A program made the position numbers and the translations under genes. DNA of 64,000 nucleotides from assembly GCA_030432905.1 (NCBI GenBank), contig JAUILU010000003.1, forward strand, positions 248,001 through 312,000. Reading direction: 5' to 3'. Shown here in pieces: positions 1-12,028 of this stretch. Under the pieces are notes generated by a model. It was not told the origin of the DNA. It did not search any database and saw only the letters and a list, made by a program, of their open reading frames with translations. Positions within the stretch are counted from its first letter, which is position 1; each line of letters opens with the position of its first letter. This DNA comes from Phycisphaerae bacterium (GTDB lineage Bacteria; Planctomycetota; Phycisphaerae; Phycisphaerales; UBA1924).

Positions 1-60
1 CCGGGGGCGATCGAGCGGACGCTGGAATTCAAGACGATCTGGCACCCGAGTTCCGCGTAA
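1..60 (+). CDS. 3' end of an unidentified protein-coding gene
   Basis: Frame 1 is open from the window edge to a TAA at 58-60 and encodes the last 19 residues of a protein, ending in TIWHPSSA. Codon choice is GC-rich like the neighbours. The fragment is too short to assign a family. It converges on the minus-strand gene that ends 6 bases away. Confidence 0.5.
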   Translation, partial: PGAIERTLEFKTIWHPSSA

Positions 61-66
61 GAACCG

Positions 67-801
67 CTAGACAGCCGCGGCGAACAGAGCCGACTTGGCC
101 CGTGCGCCAAAGCTTCTCGATGACTTCACCTCGGGCTCAGCGATCAGCATCGGCGCAGCGGGTTCTCGCATGTCTTCCTCGGGCCAGACGACTTCGACCT
201 CGGCGCCGATCAGGTGGAACAGAGCCTCGAGGTGCTTACCGATCGAACGCTGCGCCTCAACTTTGTAGCCCTGGTCCGATTTCTCGAAGAGCTTGGATGC
301 CTCTTCCTGAGCCTTCTGCATGAGCTGGCCCTGCGCGTTGGCTTTCATCTGGATGACGTCGAGCAGGCCGAGCACCTTGCCGTCCTGGATGTCGTAGGGT
401 TTGACATCTGTGAGCCTGAGTTGCCCGTCGATCGGGGGCAGCGTCAGCCTGTACGAGCCGCTGCCGACCTGCTCAATATTGCTCGCGGTGATCCTGCCGA
501 GTTCGACCGAGTACTGCTTGTCGAAGTGGAAGATCATTGCGACCTGCGCGGGCGACATCAGCAGCGGAGGCAGCCAATCCCAGCCCTTCTTCGCCGTCGC
601 GATCTCCTTGGCTGAAACCTCAAGCCCGACGAGTTTGCCCGTTGCGCGGACGCGCTCGGCGATGATCTCGGTGGTCATCGTGGCACCATCCAGAGAATCA
701 GACCTGCCCCTCCGCTTCAGGAAGACGACCACAAAGGCAGCCATCAGCAGACCTATGAACAGACCGAGACCGGCAGCGATAAGCAAATCGTTCATCAGCA
801 T
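67..801 (-). CDS. Membrane-anchored hypothetical protein
   Basis: This 244-residue protein starts with a single hydrophobic segment (about residues 6-28), followed by a basic KRRGR stop-transfer stretch and a soluble domain of about 210 residues. I do not recognise the soluble domain. It contains DWLPPLLMSPAQVAMIFHFD and later helical, Lys/Glu-rich sequence, so it is probably cytoplasmic. A second ATG lies two codons in (795), so the start may be 801 or 795; neither has a clear Shine-Dalgarno site. It follows the 811-1461 gene by 9 bases and is probably translated from the same mRNA. No function is claimed. Confidence 0.7.
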   Translation of the reverse strand: MLMNDLLIAAGLGLFIGLLMAAFVVVFLKRRGRSDSLDGATMTTEIIAERVRATGKLVGLEVSAKEIATAKKGWDWLPPLLMSPAQVAMIFHFDKQYSVELGRITASNIEQVGSGSYRLTLPPIDGQLRLTDVKPYDIQDGKVLGLLDVIQMKANAQGQLMQKAQEEASKLFEKSDQGYKVEAQRSIGKHLEALFHLIGAEVEVVWPEEDMREPAAPMLIAEPEVKSSRSFGARAKSALFAAAV

Positions 802-810
802 AGTGCTGAC

Positions 811-1461
811 TTATTCGGATTCGGGTTGCTCGGATTTCGGCTCGCGGGTCAGCTCAAACGCCCGGATCAGGACATGGACACCGGCGATCGAGATCACGCC
901 AAGAACGACCGAAAACAGGGTCCACAGCACCATGCTGGCAATCGGTCCAAATCCGGAAAACATGCCGGACACCAGACCGCCCTTATTGCGAGCGATGAGC
1001 GACAGGATGATCAGGGCAGGCAGAATCAGTGCCCCACCGATGAACAAACGCACCCAACTGTCTGAGCGTGTTCCGAGCTTCACGATGCCGCACATCGCGA
1101 CCAACCCGGCGGCCATCGCCAACCGGATAAGCACGTAGTTTTTCAGCGACGGAACCGTATCGCTCGCGTTTTTCAGCATCATCGAGCCGAGCACCGCAGC
1201 GACGAACACCGCGCCGGCGACACAGAGCACCGCTAGGCCGAAGCCTTCTTTGCGTGGTTTGAGCCCAATCAGCACAGCTGCGGCTCCGCTGACGATGGTC
1301 AACGCCTCGAAGCCGGCGAACAGCGGGATCGTCCCGGTGCCCCACGCCTCATGCCCGAACAGCCCGATCCACAGCCCGGGCAGGGCCGACAGCGCGACGA
1401 GCACGCCAACGAGCGCAACGCCGAGACTCGCGAATCGCTGGATTGGGTGGTCTTGTGTCAC
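811..1461 (-). CDS. Polytopic membrane protein, unknown function
   Basis: A 216-residue protein with about six hydrophobic helices (roughly residues 11-36, 48-67, 73-96, 109-130, 137-157 and 175-201) joined by short loops, with a charged tail ending SEQPESE. I recognise no family. The start is a GTG at 1461 with a weak GGAA about six bases upstream on the coding strand. It is the first gene of a likely two-gene operon with the single-helix protein at 67-801, from which it is separated by 9 bases. The two may act together in the inner membrane, but this is only inferred from adjacency. Confidence 0.7.
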   Translation of the reverse strand: MTQDHPIQRFASLGVALVGVLVALSALPGLWIGLFGHEAWGTGTIPLFAGFEALTIVSGAAAVLIGLKPRKEGFGLAVLCVAGAVFVAAVLGSMMLKNASDTVPSLKNYVLIRLAMAAGLVAMCGIVKLGTRSDSWVRLFIGGALILPALIILSLIARNKGGLVSGMFSGFGPIASMVLWTLFSVVLGVISIAGVHVLIRAFELTREPKSEQPESE

Positions 1462-1887
1462 AATCGGTTCCAGATTCCCCGCTTGGCGTGCTGCTTCGCC
1501 GGGATTAGTTATCGGACGACTTGAGTCCGGTATGAATCCTCATCAACTCGACTCTAGGGGTAGAGCAAGCCCCCCCGCATGGCCGATTCTAAGGCAGTGA
1601 TCGGCAGGTTTGTCCTGCCGCCTCAGTCTTGGAGCGTGGGATGTCTCAGACCGTGACAATCGAATGCCAGCACGATGCTGTCGTCAGAAGCCGGCGGATG
1701 TTCCACCGTGTGCTCTCTTCATGGACCATGGACCTTCTGAGCCTCCGCACGCGGGGCCTCGATGTGCCAGGCCCTCGCTCCGGGCTCGCACAACACAACG
1801 ACATCGGCGCAACCGCCCAAGCAGCAGCCCAGCACGACGCGGCTCAGGGTCGGCGCGCCGCGTAAGCAGTAACCAACGGAGATCGCC
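1462..1887. other. Non-coding region upstream of fliD
   Basis: A 426-base stretch between the divergent membrane-protein operon and fliD. It holds a small hairpin (CGGCAGG at 1602-1608 pairing with CCTGCCG at 1614-1620, five-base loop) with no T tract. Open frames inside it, such as one at 1641-1865 on the plus strand, show no recognisable protein and are not called. Promoters for both directions should lie here, but I see no convincing sigma-28 or sigma-54 site. Confidence 0.6.
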
Positions 1888-4788
1888 ATGGGCGGTATTT
1901 CAAGCAGCGGCCTCATCAGCGGCCTCGACACAGATTCGATTATCGCGCAGCTTCTTCAGATCGAAGCCAGGCCGAGGACGCTCGCTGCGCAACGACTGAT
2001 CCAGCTCCAAACGCAGCAAGCCGCGTACCTCGACATCAACACACGATTCTCTGCCGTGCAGACCGCCTCCGCCAAGTTCCATCTGGACAACGTCTTTAGT
2101 ACATCCAAGGCCGTCAGCTCGGACGAGGATGTGCTGAGCGCCTCGGCGACCACCCGAGCGCAGCCCGGCTCGTACACGTTCCTCGTCGATCGGCTTGTGT
2201 CATCACAACAGCAACTCAGCAAGGGCTTCTCAGACTTTGACAGCGCCCCGTTCGGAGCCGAGTCGTTCACGTTCGAAAGCCAGAAAGCGCATCTCGAAAC
2301 CGACGTCGGTCTCGCAGACCTCAACGGCGGCTCGGGCGTCCGCCGGGGCAAGATCAACATCACCGATTCGCTCGGCGCAACCCAACAAATCGATCTGAGC
2401 AAGGCCGGCACGGTCAGCGAGGTCCTCGAGGCGATCAACAGCTCGGGCCTCGGTGTCACCGCTGAAACCATCGAAGACAGGATCGTGCTCCGGGACACCG
2501 CGGGCGGCGGCGGGTCGATCAACGTCACCGACGGACTCGGCTCGTTCACCGCGACCGACCTGGGCATCGCGGGCACCTCCGTCGGCGGCACGCTCACCGG
2601 TGAGCAGGTCTACTACGCCACCGGCACGACCTCGCTCGGACTCATCAACGGGTCCAACGGCATCGAAACAACAAACTCCGTTGGTACTGGCGCGTTCGAC
2701 TTCACCGTCCGAGTCGACGGCACCGACGTCAAGGTTTATCTCGGCGTCGTCACAGAAACAGTCACCGACCCGGACACGGGCGAAGACGAAACCGTCACAA
2801 CACCCGCCGCCGCGACACTCAACGACGTCATCACACGCATCAACGATGCGCTCATCGAAGAGTTCGGCGACACGACGACCATCTCCGCATCACTCAAAGA
2901 CGACGGCACCGGGCTCCAGATCGTTGACTCGGCGGGCACCGCGAATCTCGAAGTGCTCAACAGAGGCGAAGAAGTCGGCGGGGCCGCGACGCAGTTCACC
3001 GCCACGGGACTCGGGATTGCGGGCACGGGTGTTGGCTCGATCACCGGCTCAAGGATATTCGGCGGGCTGAACTCGATCCTCACAAAAACCATCAACGGCG
3101 GACAGGGCATCACCGGCGACGGGTCGATCTCCATCACCGACCGCAGCGGCGGCTCGCACAACATCACAGGGCTCGACTCGCTCGATACGTTCAGTGAGGT
3201 CATCGCCGCGTTCGAGAGCCAGTCGGGTGGCGCGATCACCGCTTCGCTCAACGAACTCGGCACAGGGATCATCATCACCGACACGACCGGGGGCGGCGGG
3301 AACCTCGTCATCTCGGGCACACCAGCCGACAACACCGCGGCAAGCCTCGGCATCGAGACCGACCCGGGCGGCGTCGCAGAGGACACGGTCGATTCTGGCA
3401 ATCTCCAGAAGCAGTACGTCGGCAAGGGCACTCTGCTCTCATCGTTCAACAACGGCGCGGGCATCGGAACCGGCAGCTTCGAGATCACAGACTCGACGGG
3501 CAACACGCAGACGATCTCGGTCGGCAGCAACGACCGCACCATCGGCCACGTCATCAACGCGATCAACAGCTCGGGGCTGGCGATCAACGCCAGAATCAAC
3601 GACAACGGCGACGGCATCATCATCGAAGAAGACACCGGCGGCGGCGCACCGGGCAGCGTCAACATCAAGGTCGAAGACTCGACCGGATCGGTCGCGCAGC
3701 TGCTCAAGTTCGAGGGCGAGGCATCCGGCACCGACGCGGACAACTTCATCGACGGCTCATTCGAGACAACAGTCGAGTTTGAATCCACGGACACGCTCGA
3801 CGATGTCATCCGCAAAATCAACGAAGCCGACGTCGAGGCGGTCGCGACCGTGCTCAACGACGGCTCGGGCACCGCGCCGTACCGAATCAGCCTCACGGCA
3901 CGCGAATCGGGCACCGCGGGCAACTTCATCCTCGACACCAACGGCTTCGACCTGTCGCTGCAAACGCTCAGCGAGGGCACGGACGCCCGTGTGTTCTTCG
4001 GCTCGGGCGACCCAGCGAACGCGCTGCTCGTGACATCCTCCACGACTTCACTCGACGACCTCATCCAGGGTGTCACGATCGACCTCAGCAGCACCAGCGA
4101 AGAACCGGTCACGCTCTCGGTCAGCCGGGACCTCACCGCGATCGAAGAGTCTGTGAGCACGTTCGTCTCCGCGTTCAACACGCTGATCGAGCGGATCGAC
4201 AACCAGACGCGCTACGACGACGAAACCGAAACGAAGGGGCCGCTGCTCGGCGATTCGACAACGCTGACCATGCGGTCGAGGCTATTCCAAGTCATCCAGA
4301 CCGTCGGCGACAACATCACAGGTCAGTACAGCAGGCTCTCCGAGGTCGGAATCACCATCGGTGGCGGCGGCAACGCGATCGAATTCGACACCAACAAGTT
4401 CCGCGCCGCGTACGAGAAAGACCCGGCCTCCGTTGAAGCGCTCTTTGAGACATTCGAGCTCGCTCAGACGTCCACAACTCAGGACCTCGGCGACGGGATC
4501 ACGGTGTCCGGCGGCGACGCGGAACGCTCGTTCGAATCGCTCGGCGTCATCGGCAAGATCGAAGAACTCGCAAGGGACTACCTCAACTCGGTTGACGGCA
4601 TCCTCACCAAGCGGGAAGAGGCCATCTCCACCCAGGTCGAGGTCCAGGAGACACGGATCGACGAGTTCACAGAACGGCTCGAAGTCAGGAGGGGCATCCT
4701 TGAAGCCCAATTCGCGTCGATGGAGAGCGCCCTGGCACAGCTCCAGAGCCAGCAGTCGGCACTTTCCTCACTCGCCCAGCTCGGCTAG
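1888..4788 (+). CDS. fliD: Flagellar hook-associated protein 2 (filament cap FliD)
   Basis: FliD caps the growing flagellar filament and helps exported flagellin fold and insert. The N-terminus (GGISSSGLISGLDTDSIIAQ, then a heptad helix to about residue 65) is the FliD_N signature. The last 60 residues form the matching C-terminal coiled coil (ETRIDEFTERLEVRRGILEA onward). The middle holds at least four copies of a flagellin hook-IN-like unit: phrases such as INITDSLGATQQIDLSKAGT and DDVIRKINEADVEA recur, with Gly/Thr/Asp-rich linkers. At 966 residues it is about twice the usual 450-500, the excess being these surface-exposed repeats. CGGAG precedes the ATG by about 7 bases. fliS follows after 75 bases, as is common. 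Confidence 0.95.
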   Translation: MGGISSSGLISGLDTDSIIAQLLQIEARPRTLAAQRLIQLQTQQAAYLDINTRFSAVQTASAKFHLDNVFSTSKAVSSDEDVLSASATTRAQPGSYTFLVDRLVSSQQQLSKGFSDFDSAPFGAESFTFESQKAHLETDVGLADLNGGSGVRRGKINITDSLGATQQIDLSKAGTVSEVLEAINSSGLGVTAETIEDRIVLRDTAGGGGSINVTDGLGSFTATDLGIAGTSVGGTLTGEQVYYATGTTSLGLINGSNGIETTNSVGTGAFDFTVRVDGTDVKVYLGVVTETVTDPDTGEDETVTTPAAATLNDVITRINDALIEEFGDTTTISASLKDDGTGLQIVDSAGTANLEVLNRGEEVGGAATQFTATGLGIAGTGVGSITGSRIFGGLNSILTKTINGGQGITGDGSISITDRSGGSHNITGLDSLDTFSEVIAAFESQSGGAITASLNELGTGIIITDTTGGGGNLVISGTPADNTAASLGIETDPGGVAEDTVDSGNLQKQYVGKGTLLSSFNNGAGIGTGSFEITDSTGNTQTISVGSNDRTIGHVINAINSSGLAINARINDNGDGIIIEEDTGGGAPGSVNIKVEDSTGSVAQLLKFEGEASGTDADNFIDGSFETTVEFESTDTLDDVIRKINEADVEAVATVLNDGSGTAPYRISLTARESGTAGNFILDTNGFDLSLQTLSEGTDARVFFGSGDPANALLVTSSTTSLDDLIQGVTIDLSSTSEEPVTLSVSRDLTAIEESVSTFVSAFNTLIERIDNQTRYDDETETKGPLLGDSTTLTMRSRLFQVIQTVGDNITGQYSRLSEVGITIGGGGNAIEFDTNKFRAAYEKDPASVEALFETFELAQTSTTQDLGDGITVSGGDAERSFESLGVIGKIEELARDYLNSVDGILTKREEAISTQVEVQETRIDEFTERLEVRRGILEAQFASMESALAQLQSQQSALSSLAQLG

Positions 4789-4815
4789 CACGCGTTTATT
4801 TTCCTCAGATAGTGA

Positions 4816-4821
4816 TATTCT
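4816..4821 (+). promoter_or_regulatory. Possible -10 box upstream of fliS
   Basis: TATTCT lies 42 bases before the fliS start, in the short AT-rich gap after fliD, and could give fliS its own short transcript. No good -35 element is visible, so this is tentative. Confidence 0.25.
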
Positions 4822-4863
4822 CGGATCAAGTCCCCCAAGCAGCAGGTCGATCTCTCAGGCACC

Positions 4864-5352
4864 ATGAGTACCGGACAAAACAACGCCAACGCCTACCTAC
4901 GAACCCAGGTCATGAGTGCCTCGCCCGCAGAGCTTCGGATGATGCTGCTCGACGGCGCTGTCAAGTTCGCCAAGCAGGGGCGGCAGGGGCTCGCCGAGAA
5001 GAACCACGAGCAGGTCTACAACGGCTTTAGCCAGTCACGCGCGATCGTCAGCGAGTTGATGACCTCGATGAGGCCCGAGGCCGCCCCGGAACTCTGCGAA
5101 CAGGTCCGGGCGCTCTACGCCTACATCTTTCAAGAACTCGTCACGGTGAGTCTCGAGAACGATCTCCCCCGCGCCGACAAGGTCATCCAGCTGCTTGAGT
5201 TCGAGCAGCAGACCTGGCGGATGCTGATGGAACAGCTCAAGAATGAGAGTGGCAGCACTGGTGAGCAACCGGCCACGTCAGTCCCCGGCAGAACCGCTGG
5301 TTACGGCTCGACAGGCACCGACAGCTATACGCCGCTGAGCGTCGAAGGCTGA
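4864..5352 (+). CDS. fliS: Flagellar export chaperone FliS
   Basis: FliS binds the C-terminal helix of flagellin in the cytoplasm and keeps it unpolymerised until export. The 162-residue product shows the family's all-helical layout: YLRTQVMSASPAELRMMLLD near the N-terminus, a central helix with SRAIVSELMTSM, and a helix ending around LLEFEQQTWRMLMEQLKNE at about residue 125. A Gly/Ser/Thr-rich tail of about 35 residues follows and is longer than usual (typical FliS is 125-135 residues). It starts 75 bases after fliD. Its last 28 bases overlap the 3' end of the convergent holB gene, so the two mRNAs are antisense to each other there. Confidence 0.93.
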   Translation: MSTGQNNANAYLRTQVMSASPAELRMMLLDGAVKFAKQGRQGLAEKNHEQVYNGFSQSRAIVSELMTSMRPEAAPELCEQVRALYAYIFQELVTVSLENDLPRADKVIQLLEFEQQTWRMLMEQLKNESGSTGEQPATSVPGRTAGYGSTGTDSYTPLSVEG

Positions 5353-6503
5353 GCAAGCTCGGCGGCCATCGCCTCGAACACCATCCCCATCGGAACATTG
5401 GCAAAGAGCCTGCCGCGTGCGCGGTCGAGCACCTCGATGCGCTGGGCGCTGAGTTCCATCGCGTGCTCATCACCCGAAGCCGCGGCTTGAGCGATCTTCT
5501 CACGCAGGATCTCGCCCAGCATAGAAAGCATCCGGTCGGCGCCGTCCTTGTTGGACGCCTCTTTGCTCACGCGCTTGTCCGCCTCGACCCTGGCCGACGC
5601 CCATGACTCGACCATCGCGCCGATGACCGACCCCATCTCGACCGGGAAGTGCCCGGCGACGAGGCGGTCCATCATGTCCTGCACCTGCGCGTGCCACTCG
5701 ACGAGACCTGTCTCGATGGCTTCTTTGACTATGCCGGGCGACCCGCCGCCGAAACGGCGCGCCCAGTCCAGATGACTCCCCGAGTACCCCTCGGCGTCGA
5801 GCCACTGCTGCATCGCGTCGTCAGGGATCGGCCCGAACCGCACACGCTGACAGCGCGAGCGGATCGTGGGCAGGAGGCGCTCTTCGGATGATGTCACAAG
5901 AATGATCAGCGTGCCCGCCGGCGGTTCTTCGAGCGTCTTGAGCATCGAGTTCTGCACCGACGCGTTCGTGGCTGACCTGTCGAGCAGCTCGGCTTCATCG
6001 ACAATGAACACCTTGCTCGCGGCTCCGCCGACGTTGATCTTCGCTGCCATGCTCGCGGGACCGAGCAGGTGCGTCTCGATCACGTCCTTGGGGATGGTCG
6101 CCAGCTTGGCGGACCGGACCTTGGAGTCCTCGCTGAACCGCGCCAGTTCCTTGGCGATTACGTGCAGATCCGGGTGCGACCGTGAGTGCAGCAGCGTCTG
6201 GACCCGGCTCTCTGGATCGGCGGCCAGGTTGCCCGACAGATCGCGGGCGGTGGTGTCATCGAGGGCAAGGGCCGCAAACGCGAGGGCAGCGGTGAACTTC
6301 CCGACACCCCGGGGGCCGTGGAAAATCCACGCGTGATGCAGCCGATCGGCATCCAGAGCCGCCTCCAGCTGCGCCACAGCCTGCTCCTGCCCAAGAAGCT
6401 CCCCGAACGTGCCCGGAACCGGATGCTCGAACGAGTCCAGCTTCTCAGGCTCAGCGGGCTTCTTACGGCTGACCTTCTTGCGTGTTGTTGCTTTCTTTGC
6501 CAC
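5325..6503 (-). CDS. holB: DNA polymerase III delta prime subunit (clamp-loader AAA+ ATPase)
   Basis: A 392-residue clamp-loader subunit that helps place the sliding clamp at primed DNA. Visible features are a Lys-rich leader (MAKKATTRKKVSRKKP), a GQEQAVAQLEAALDADRLHHAWIF-like start (split here for length), Walker A GPRGVGKFT near residue 55, Walker B-like VFIVDEAELLD, and TIRSRCQRVRF with the SRC motif. The four-Cys zinc module typical of DnaX is absent, and length fits delta prime rather than tau. A functional P-loop is retained, unlike E. coli HolB. The start is GTG at 6503, with TACCCT exactly six bases upstream and no Shine-Dalgarno site (see promoter entry). It converges on fliS with a 28-base overlap. 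Confidence 0.85.
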   Translation of the reverse strand: MAKKATTRKKVSRKKPAEPEKLDSFEHPVPGTFGELLGQEQAVAQLEAALDADRLHHAWIFHGPRGVGKFTAALAFAALALDDTTARDLSGNLAADPESRVQTLLHSRSHPDLHVIAKELARFSEDSKVRSAKLATIPKDVIETHLLGPASMAAKINVGGAASKVFIVDEAELLDRSATNASVQNSMLKTLEEPPAGTLIILVTSSEERLLPTIRSRCQRVRFGPIPDDAMQQWLDAEGYSGSHLDWARRFGGGSPGIVKEAIETGLVEWHAQVQDMMDRLVAGHFPVEMGSVIGAMVESWASARVEADKRVSKEASNKDGADRMLSMLGEILREKIAQAAASGDEHAMELSAQRIEVLDRARGRLFANVPMGMVFEAMAAELAQPSTLSGV

Positions 6504-6509
6504 GGATAT

Positions 6510-6515
6510 AGGGTA
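6510..6515 (-). promoter_or_regulatory. -10 box TACCCT six bases before holB start (leaderless layout)
   Basis: On the minus strand TACCCT is followed by six bases and the GTG of holB. A -10 element in this place puts the transcription start at or within a base or two of the start codon. It is part of a repeated pattern in this window. Confidence 0.45.
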
Positions 6516-6568
6516 GCTCCAAATCTCATAGCATGGGGCAGTAGAAGAGACTGTAAAGGACTTTGCAA

Positions 6569-6862
6569 TTGAAAGTATGGGTGCTAAATGCGAATGGAGG
6601 CAACAAGACCAACAGTCTTCCTTGCGCTGTTTTCTCAGACTACGCAGACGCTAAAGACTGGATCAACAAGCACAAGATTACTGGTCTTCTGACTTCATAC
6701 ATCCTCAACGAACCCGCAATCGATCGTTCCATACGGCTCGGTCGAGTATCAAAACGAGATCAAGAGAGGTTGGATGAAATCAGAGGCAGGTGGGCAGGTG
6801 GTGAAGAACATGCGCACTTTGAAGATGGAGATGAACTTTCGCCACCAACTCACACGGACTAA
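6569..6862 (+). CDS. Small DUF7710-like protein, AT-rich
   Basis: A 97-residue soluble protein. The N-terminal 55 residues (MKVWVLNANGGNK, then PCAVFSDYADAKDWINKHK and ITGLLTSYILNE) resemble the small DUF7710 domain (WV..G...P.AVF.....A..WI..HKL.G.LT.YPL); its function is unknown. The tail is charged. I start at the TTG at 6569 because AAAGGA at 6555-6560 lies eight bases upstream; a TTG two codons earlier would be too close to it. By hand count the gene is about 48 percent GC, far below its neighbours, which suggests recent acquisition. It sits alone and converges on sthA with a four-base overlap. Confidence 0.65.
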   Translation: MKVWVLNANGGNKTNSLPCAVFSDYADAKDWINKHKITGLLTSYILNEPAIDRSIRLGRVSKRDQERLDEIRGRWAGGEEHAHFEDGDELSPPTHTD

Positions 6863-8274
6863 ATGCCCTTCAACTTGTTCAACCCATTCATCGCCGCCAC
6901 CTTGTAGCACTCCGCCAACGTCGGGTAGTTAAACACCGCGTTCACGAAATACTCGACCGTCGCCTGGAACGCGATGGCGGCCTGGCCGATGTGGATCAAT
7001 TCCGTCGCGCCGGCGCCGATGGCGTGGACGCCGAGGATCGCGCGGGATTCTTGGTGGATCAGGAGTTTGAGCATGCCAAACTCTTCGCCGAGCAGGTGGC
7101 CCCGAGCGATCTCGTCGTAGCTGGCGACGCCCGACTCGTAGGGGATGCCCTCGTCGGTGAGTTGTTTCTCGGTCCAGCCGACCATCGAGATCTCGGGCAC
7201 GGTGTAGATGCCGTAAGGGAGCAACTTCGAGATGACCTCGCACTTCTCGCCGAACATATGGCACGCGGCGAGCCGCCCTTGCTCGTAGCTGGTCGAAGCC
7301 AGCGCGGGGAACCCGATGACATCACCCGCGGCGTAGATGTGCTGGGCCGAGGTCTGGAAGCAGTCGTTGACCTCGATCCGGCCCCGGTTGTCGGCTTCGA
7401 GCCCGGCGCTCGCAAGGTTTAACTCGTCCGTGCAACCCTGGCGTCCGATGCAATAGAGCAGCGTGTCGGCGCGGAGCGTCTTGCCCGATTCCAGCTGCGC
7501 CTCGGCGACGATGTTGTCCGTCGTGCGTGCGCCATCGGGCGCCTGCATCGTGCTGATCTTGGTGACCTTCTCGCCCATGCGCAGCGTCATGCCCGACTGC
7601 CTCGCGTGGTACTGGAACGCCTCGATGATCTCGCTGTCAACGAAATCGAGCAGCCGGTTGCGCCCCTCGATGAGCGTGACCTTGACGCCGAGCACCTGCA
7701 TCATCGTCGCGTACTCGGAACCAATGACCCCGCCCCCGACGACGATCATCGAGTGCGGCGCCGCGGTCAGGTTTGGGACATCGTCCGAGCTAAGGATCGT
7801 CTTGCCGTCAAACTCGAGCCCCTTGGGTGCGGCAGGGCGCGTGCCGACCGCGATGAGGACGAACTCGGCGTGGATCGATTCCTCGTCGTTCTCGGTGGTG
7901 ATGGTGATCGTGTGCGGGTCGGCAAACGAGCCGGTGCCTCGGATGACGTCGATGCCGTTGGACATCAGGTGCTGCTGGACGGTGTTGATCTCGTTGCCGA
8001 TGACCCGGCCGCAGGAGCGTTTGAGATTGGCAAAGAGTGTTTCGCGGACGCGGGCGAAGTCGGCCATGGTCGGGCAGGCGACGACCCGGTTGTCGGCGTC
8101 GAGAATCGCCTCGCGCATCGCCTTGGAGGGGATGGTGCCCGTGTTGACGGCGACACCCCCGACGGCGTGGAGTTTCTCGATGATGCAGACGCGTTTGCCG
8201 AGCTTCGAGGCCTGGATTGCCGCCCGCTGGCCCGCGGGGCCTGAGCCGATCACACAGAGGTCGTAGCGTTTCAT
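6859..8274 (-). CDS. sthA: Si-specific NAD(P)+ transhydrogenase (soluble, SthA type)
   Basis: A soluble flavoprotein that moves hydride between NADPH and NAD+, balancing the two pools. The 471 residues show the FAD Rossmann motif GSGPAGQRAA (about 10-19), the second Rossmann motif VVGGGVIGSEYA near 170, the GD motif (IYAAGDVIGFPALAS), and the C-terminal dimerisation domain ending MNGLNKLKGI. The redox-active disulfide of lipoamide dehydrogenases is missing: the site reads GGVAVNTGTIPSK, with no cysteine, which favours SthA over Lpd or glutathione reductase. AAGGA lies about 12 bases before the ATG. It diverges from alaS. Confidence 0.88.
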   Translation of the reverse strand: MKRYDLCVIGSGPAGQRAAIQASKLGKRVCIIEKLHAVGGVAVNTGTIPSKAMREAILDADNRVVACPTMADFARVRETLFANLKRSCGRVIGNEINTVQQHLMSNGIDVIRGTGSFADPHTITITTENDEESIHAEFVLIAVGTRPAAPKGLEFDGKTILSSDDVPNLTAAPHSMIVVGGGVIGSEYATMMQVLGVKVTLIEGRNRLLDFVDSEIIEAFQYHARQSGMTLRMGEKVTKISTMQAPDGARTTDNIVAEAQLESGKTLRADTLLYCIGRQGCTDELNLASAGLEADNRGRIEVNDCFQTSAQHIYAAGDVIGFPALASTSYEQGRLAACHMFGEKCEVISKLLPYGIYTVPEISMVGWTEKQLTDEGIPYESGVASYDEIARGHLLGEEFGMLKLLIHQESRAILGVHAIGAGATELIHIGQAAIAFQATVEYFVNAVFNYPTLAECYKVAAMNGLNKLKGI

Positions 8275-8350
8275 GTCGAAACTGTTTCCTTCTTGCCGGG
8301 CAGAGTGCCCAGAATGACCGCCGAGACCGGGAAACGCCCTTTGGCCCCTC

Positions 8351-8356
8351 TACCAT
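8351..8356 (+). promoter_or_regulatory. -10 box TACCAT for alaS
   Basis: TACCAT is followed by exactly six bases and an in-frame ATG at 8363. It would start transcription at about 8363. Translation could then begin either leaderless at 8363 or at the ATG at 8402, which has a GGAGCGAGAG Shine-Dalgarno-like stretch and looks like a more natural AlaS N-terminus. Confidence 0.45.
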
Positions 8357-8401
8357 GTCGGCATGCTGGGTGCGCCAGCTTTGAGCGGAGCGAGAGAACC
8401 G

Positions 8402-11617
<3,216 letters not shown>

Positions 11618-11620
11618 GTC

Positions 11621-12028
11621 ATGGCCGAGCCAACCGACAACCCGCCACCCGAACGCAGAGCCTCGCCGCCCGAGGCCAACGACCCGAGGCTCGCGATCCC
11701 CGAGATCCTGCGAGACAAGCCCGCGAAGCCCAAGCAAGATCCTGAGAGCAAAAGCGTCGGTGGGTTCGGCGACACGGCCAAGGCCTGGGGGATGGGGCTG
11801 GACATGGTCTTTACGACCATCGGCGGCTTCATCCTCGGCTGGGGATTCGACTACTGGCGTGGAACCGGGCCATGGGGCGCGATCATCGGGCTCGCGCTCG
11901 GTTTCGTCTTGGCGATGGTCAGGCTGGTCAGATACTCGATCAAGGCGGATGCCAAGGAGCAGGCCGAGCGACAGCGCCGTCACCAGTTCGAGCGGTCGGA
12001 ATCCGACGGCGAGAATCCGCCTGTCTGA
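11621..12028 (+). CDS. AtpZ/AtpI-family ATP synthase accessory membrane protein
   Basis: A 135-residue protein with a Pro/Asp-rich cytoplasmic leader of about 50 residues, two hydrophobic helices (about 58-80 and 85-107) of the type GLDMVFTTIGGFILGWGFDY and WGAIIGLALGFVLAMVRLVR, and a basic Gln/Arg-rich tail. This matches the small AtpZ (F0F1-ATPase_gene1) family found ahead of atp operons and thought to aid Fo assembly or cation transport. It starts three bases after the alaS stop with no Shine-Dalgarno site, so it is probably translationally coupled to alaS. Confidence 0.75.
   Translation: MAEPTDNPPPERRASPPEANDPRLAIPEILRDKPAKPKQDPESKSVGGFGDTAKAWGMGLDMVFTTIGGFILGWGFDYWRGTGPWGAIIGLALGFVLAMVRLVRYSIKADAKEQAERQRRHQFERSESDGENPPV

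Noticed and set aside
1484..1499. A sigma-54-like site (TGGCGTGCTGCTTCGC) upstream of fliD
   Set aside because: The -12 half reads TTCGC rather than TTGC and the -24 part lacks the CAC; far from the fliD start.
1641..1865. A 74-codon open frame before fliD with a GGAG-like site
   Set aside because: No recognisable domain and no membrane or signal pattern; likely chance in GC-rich sequence.
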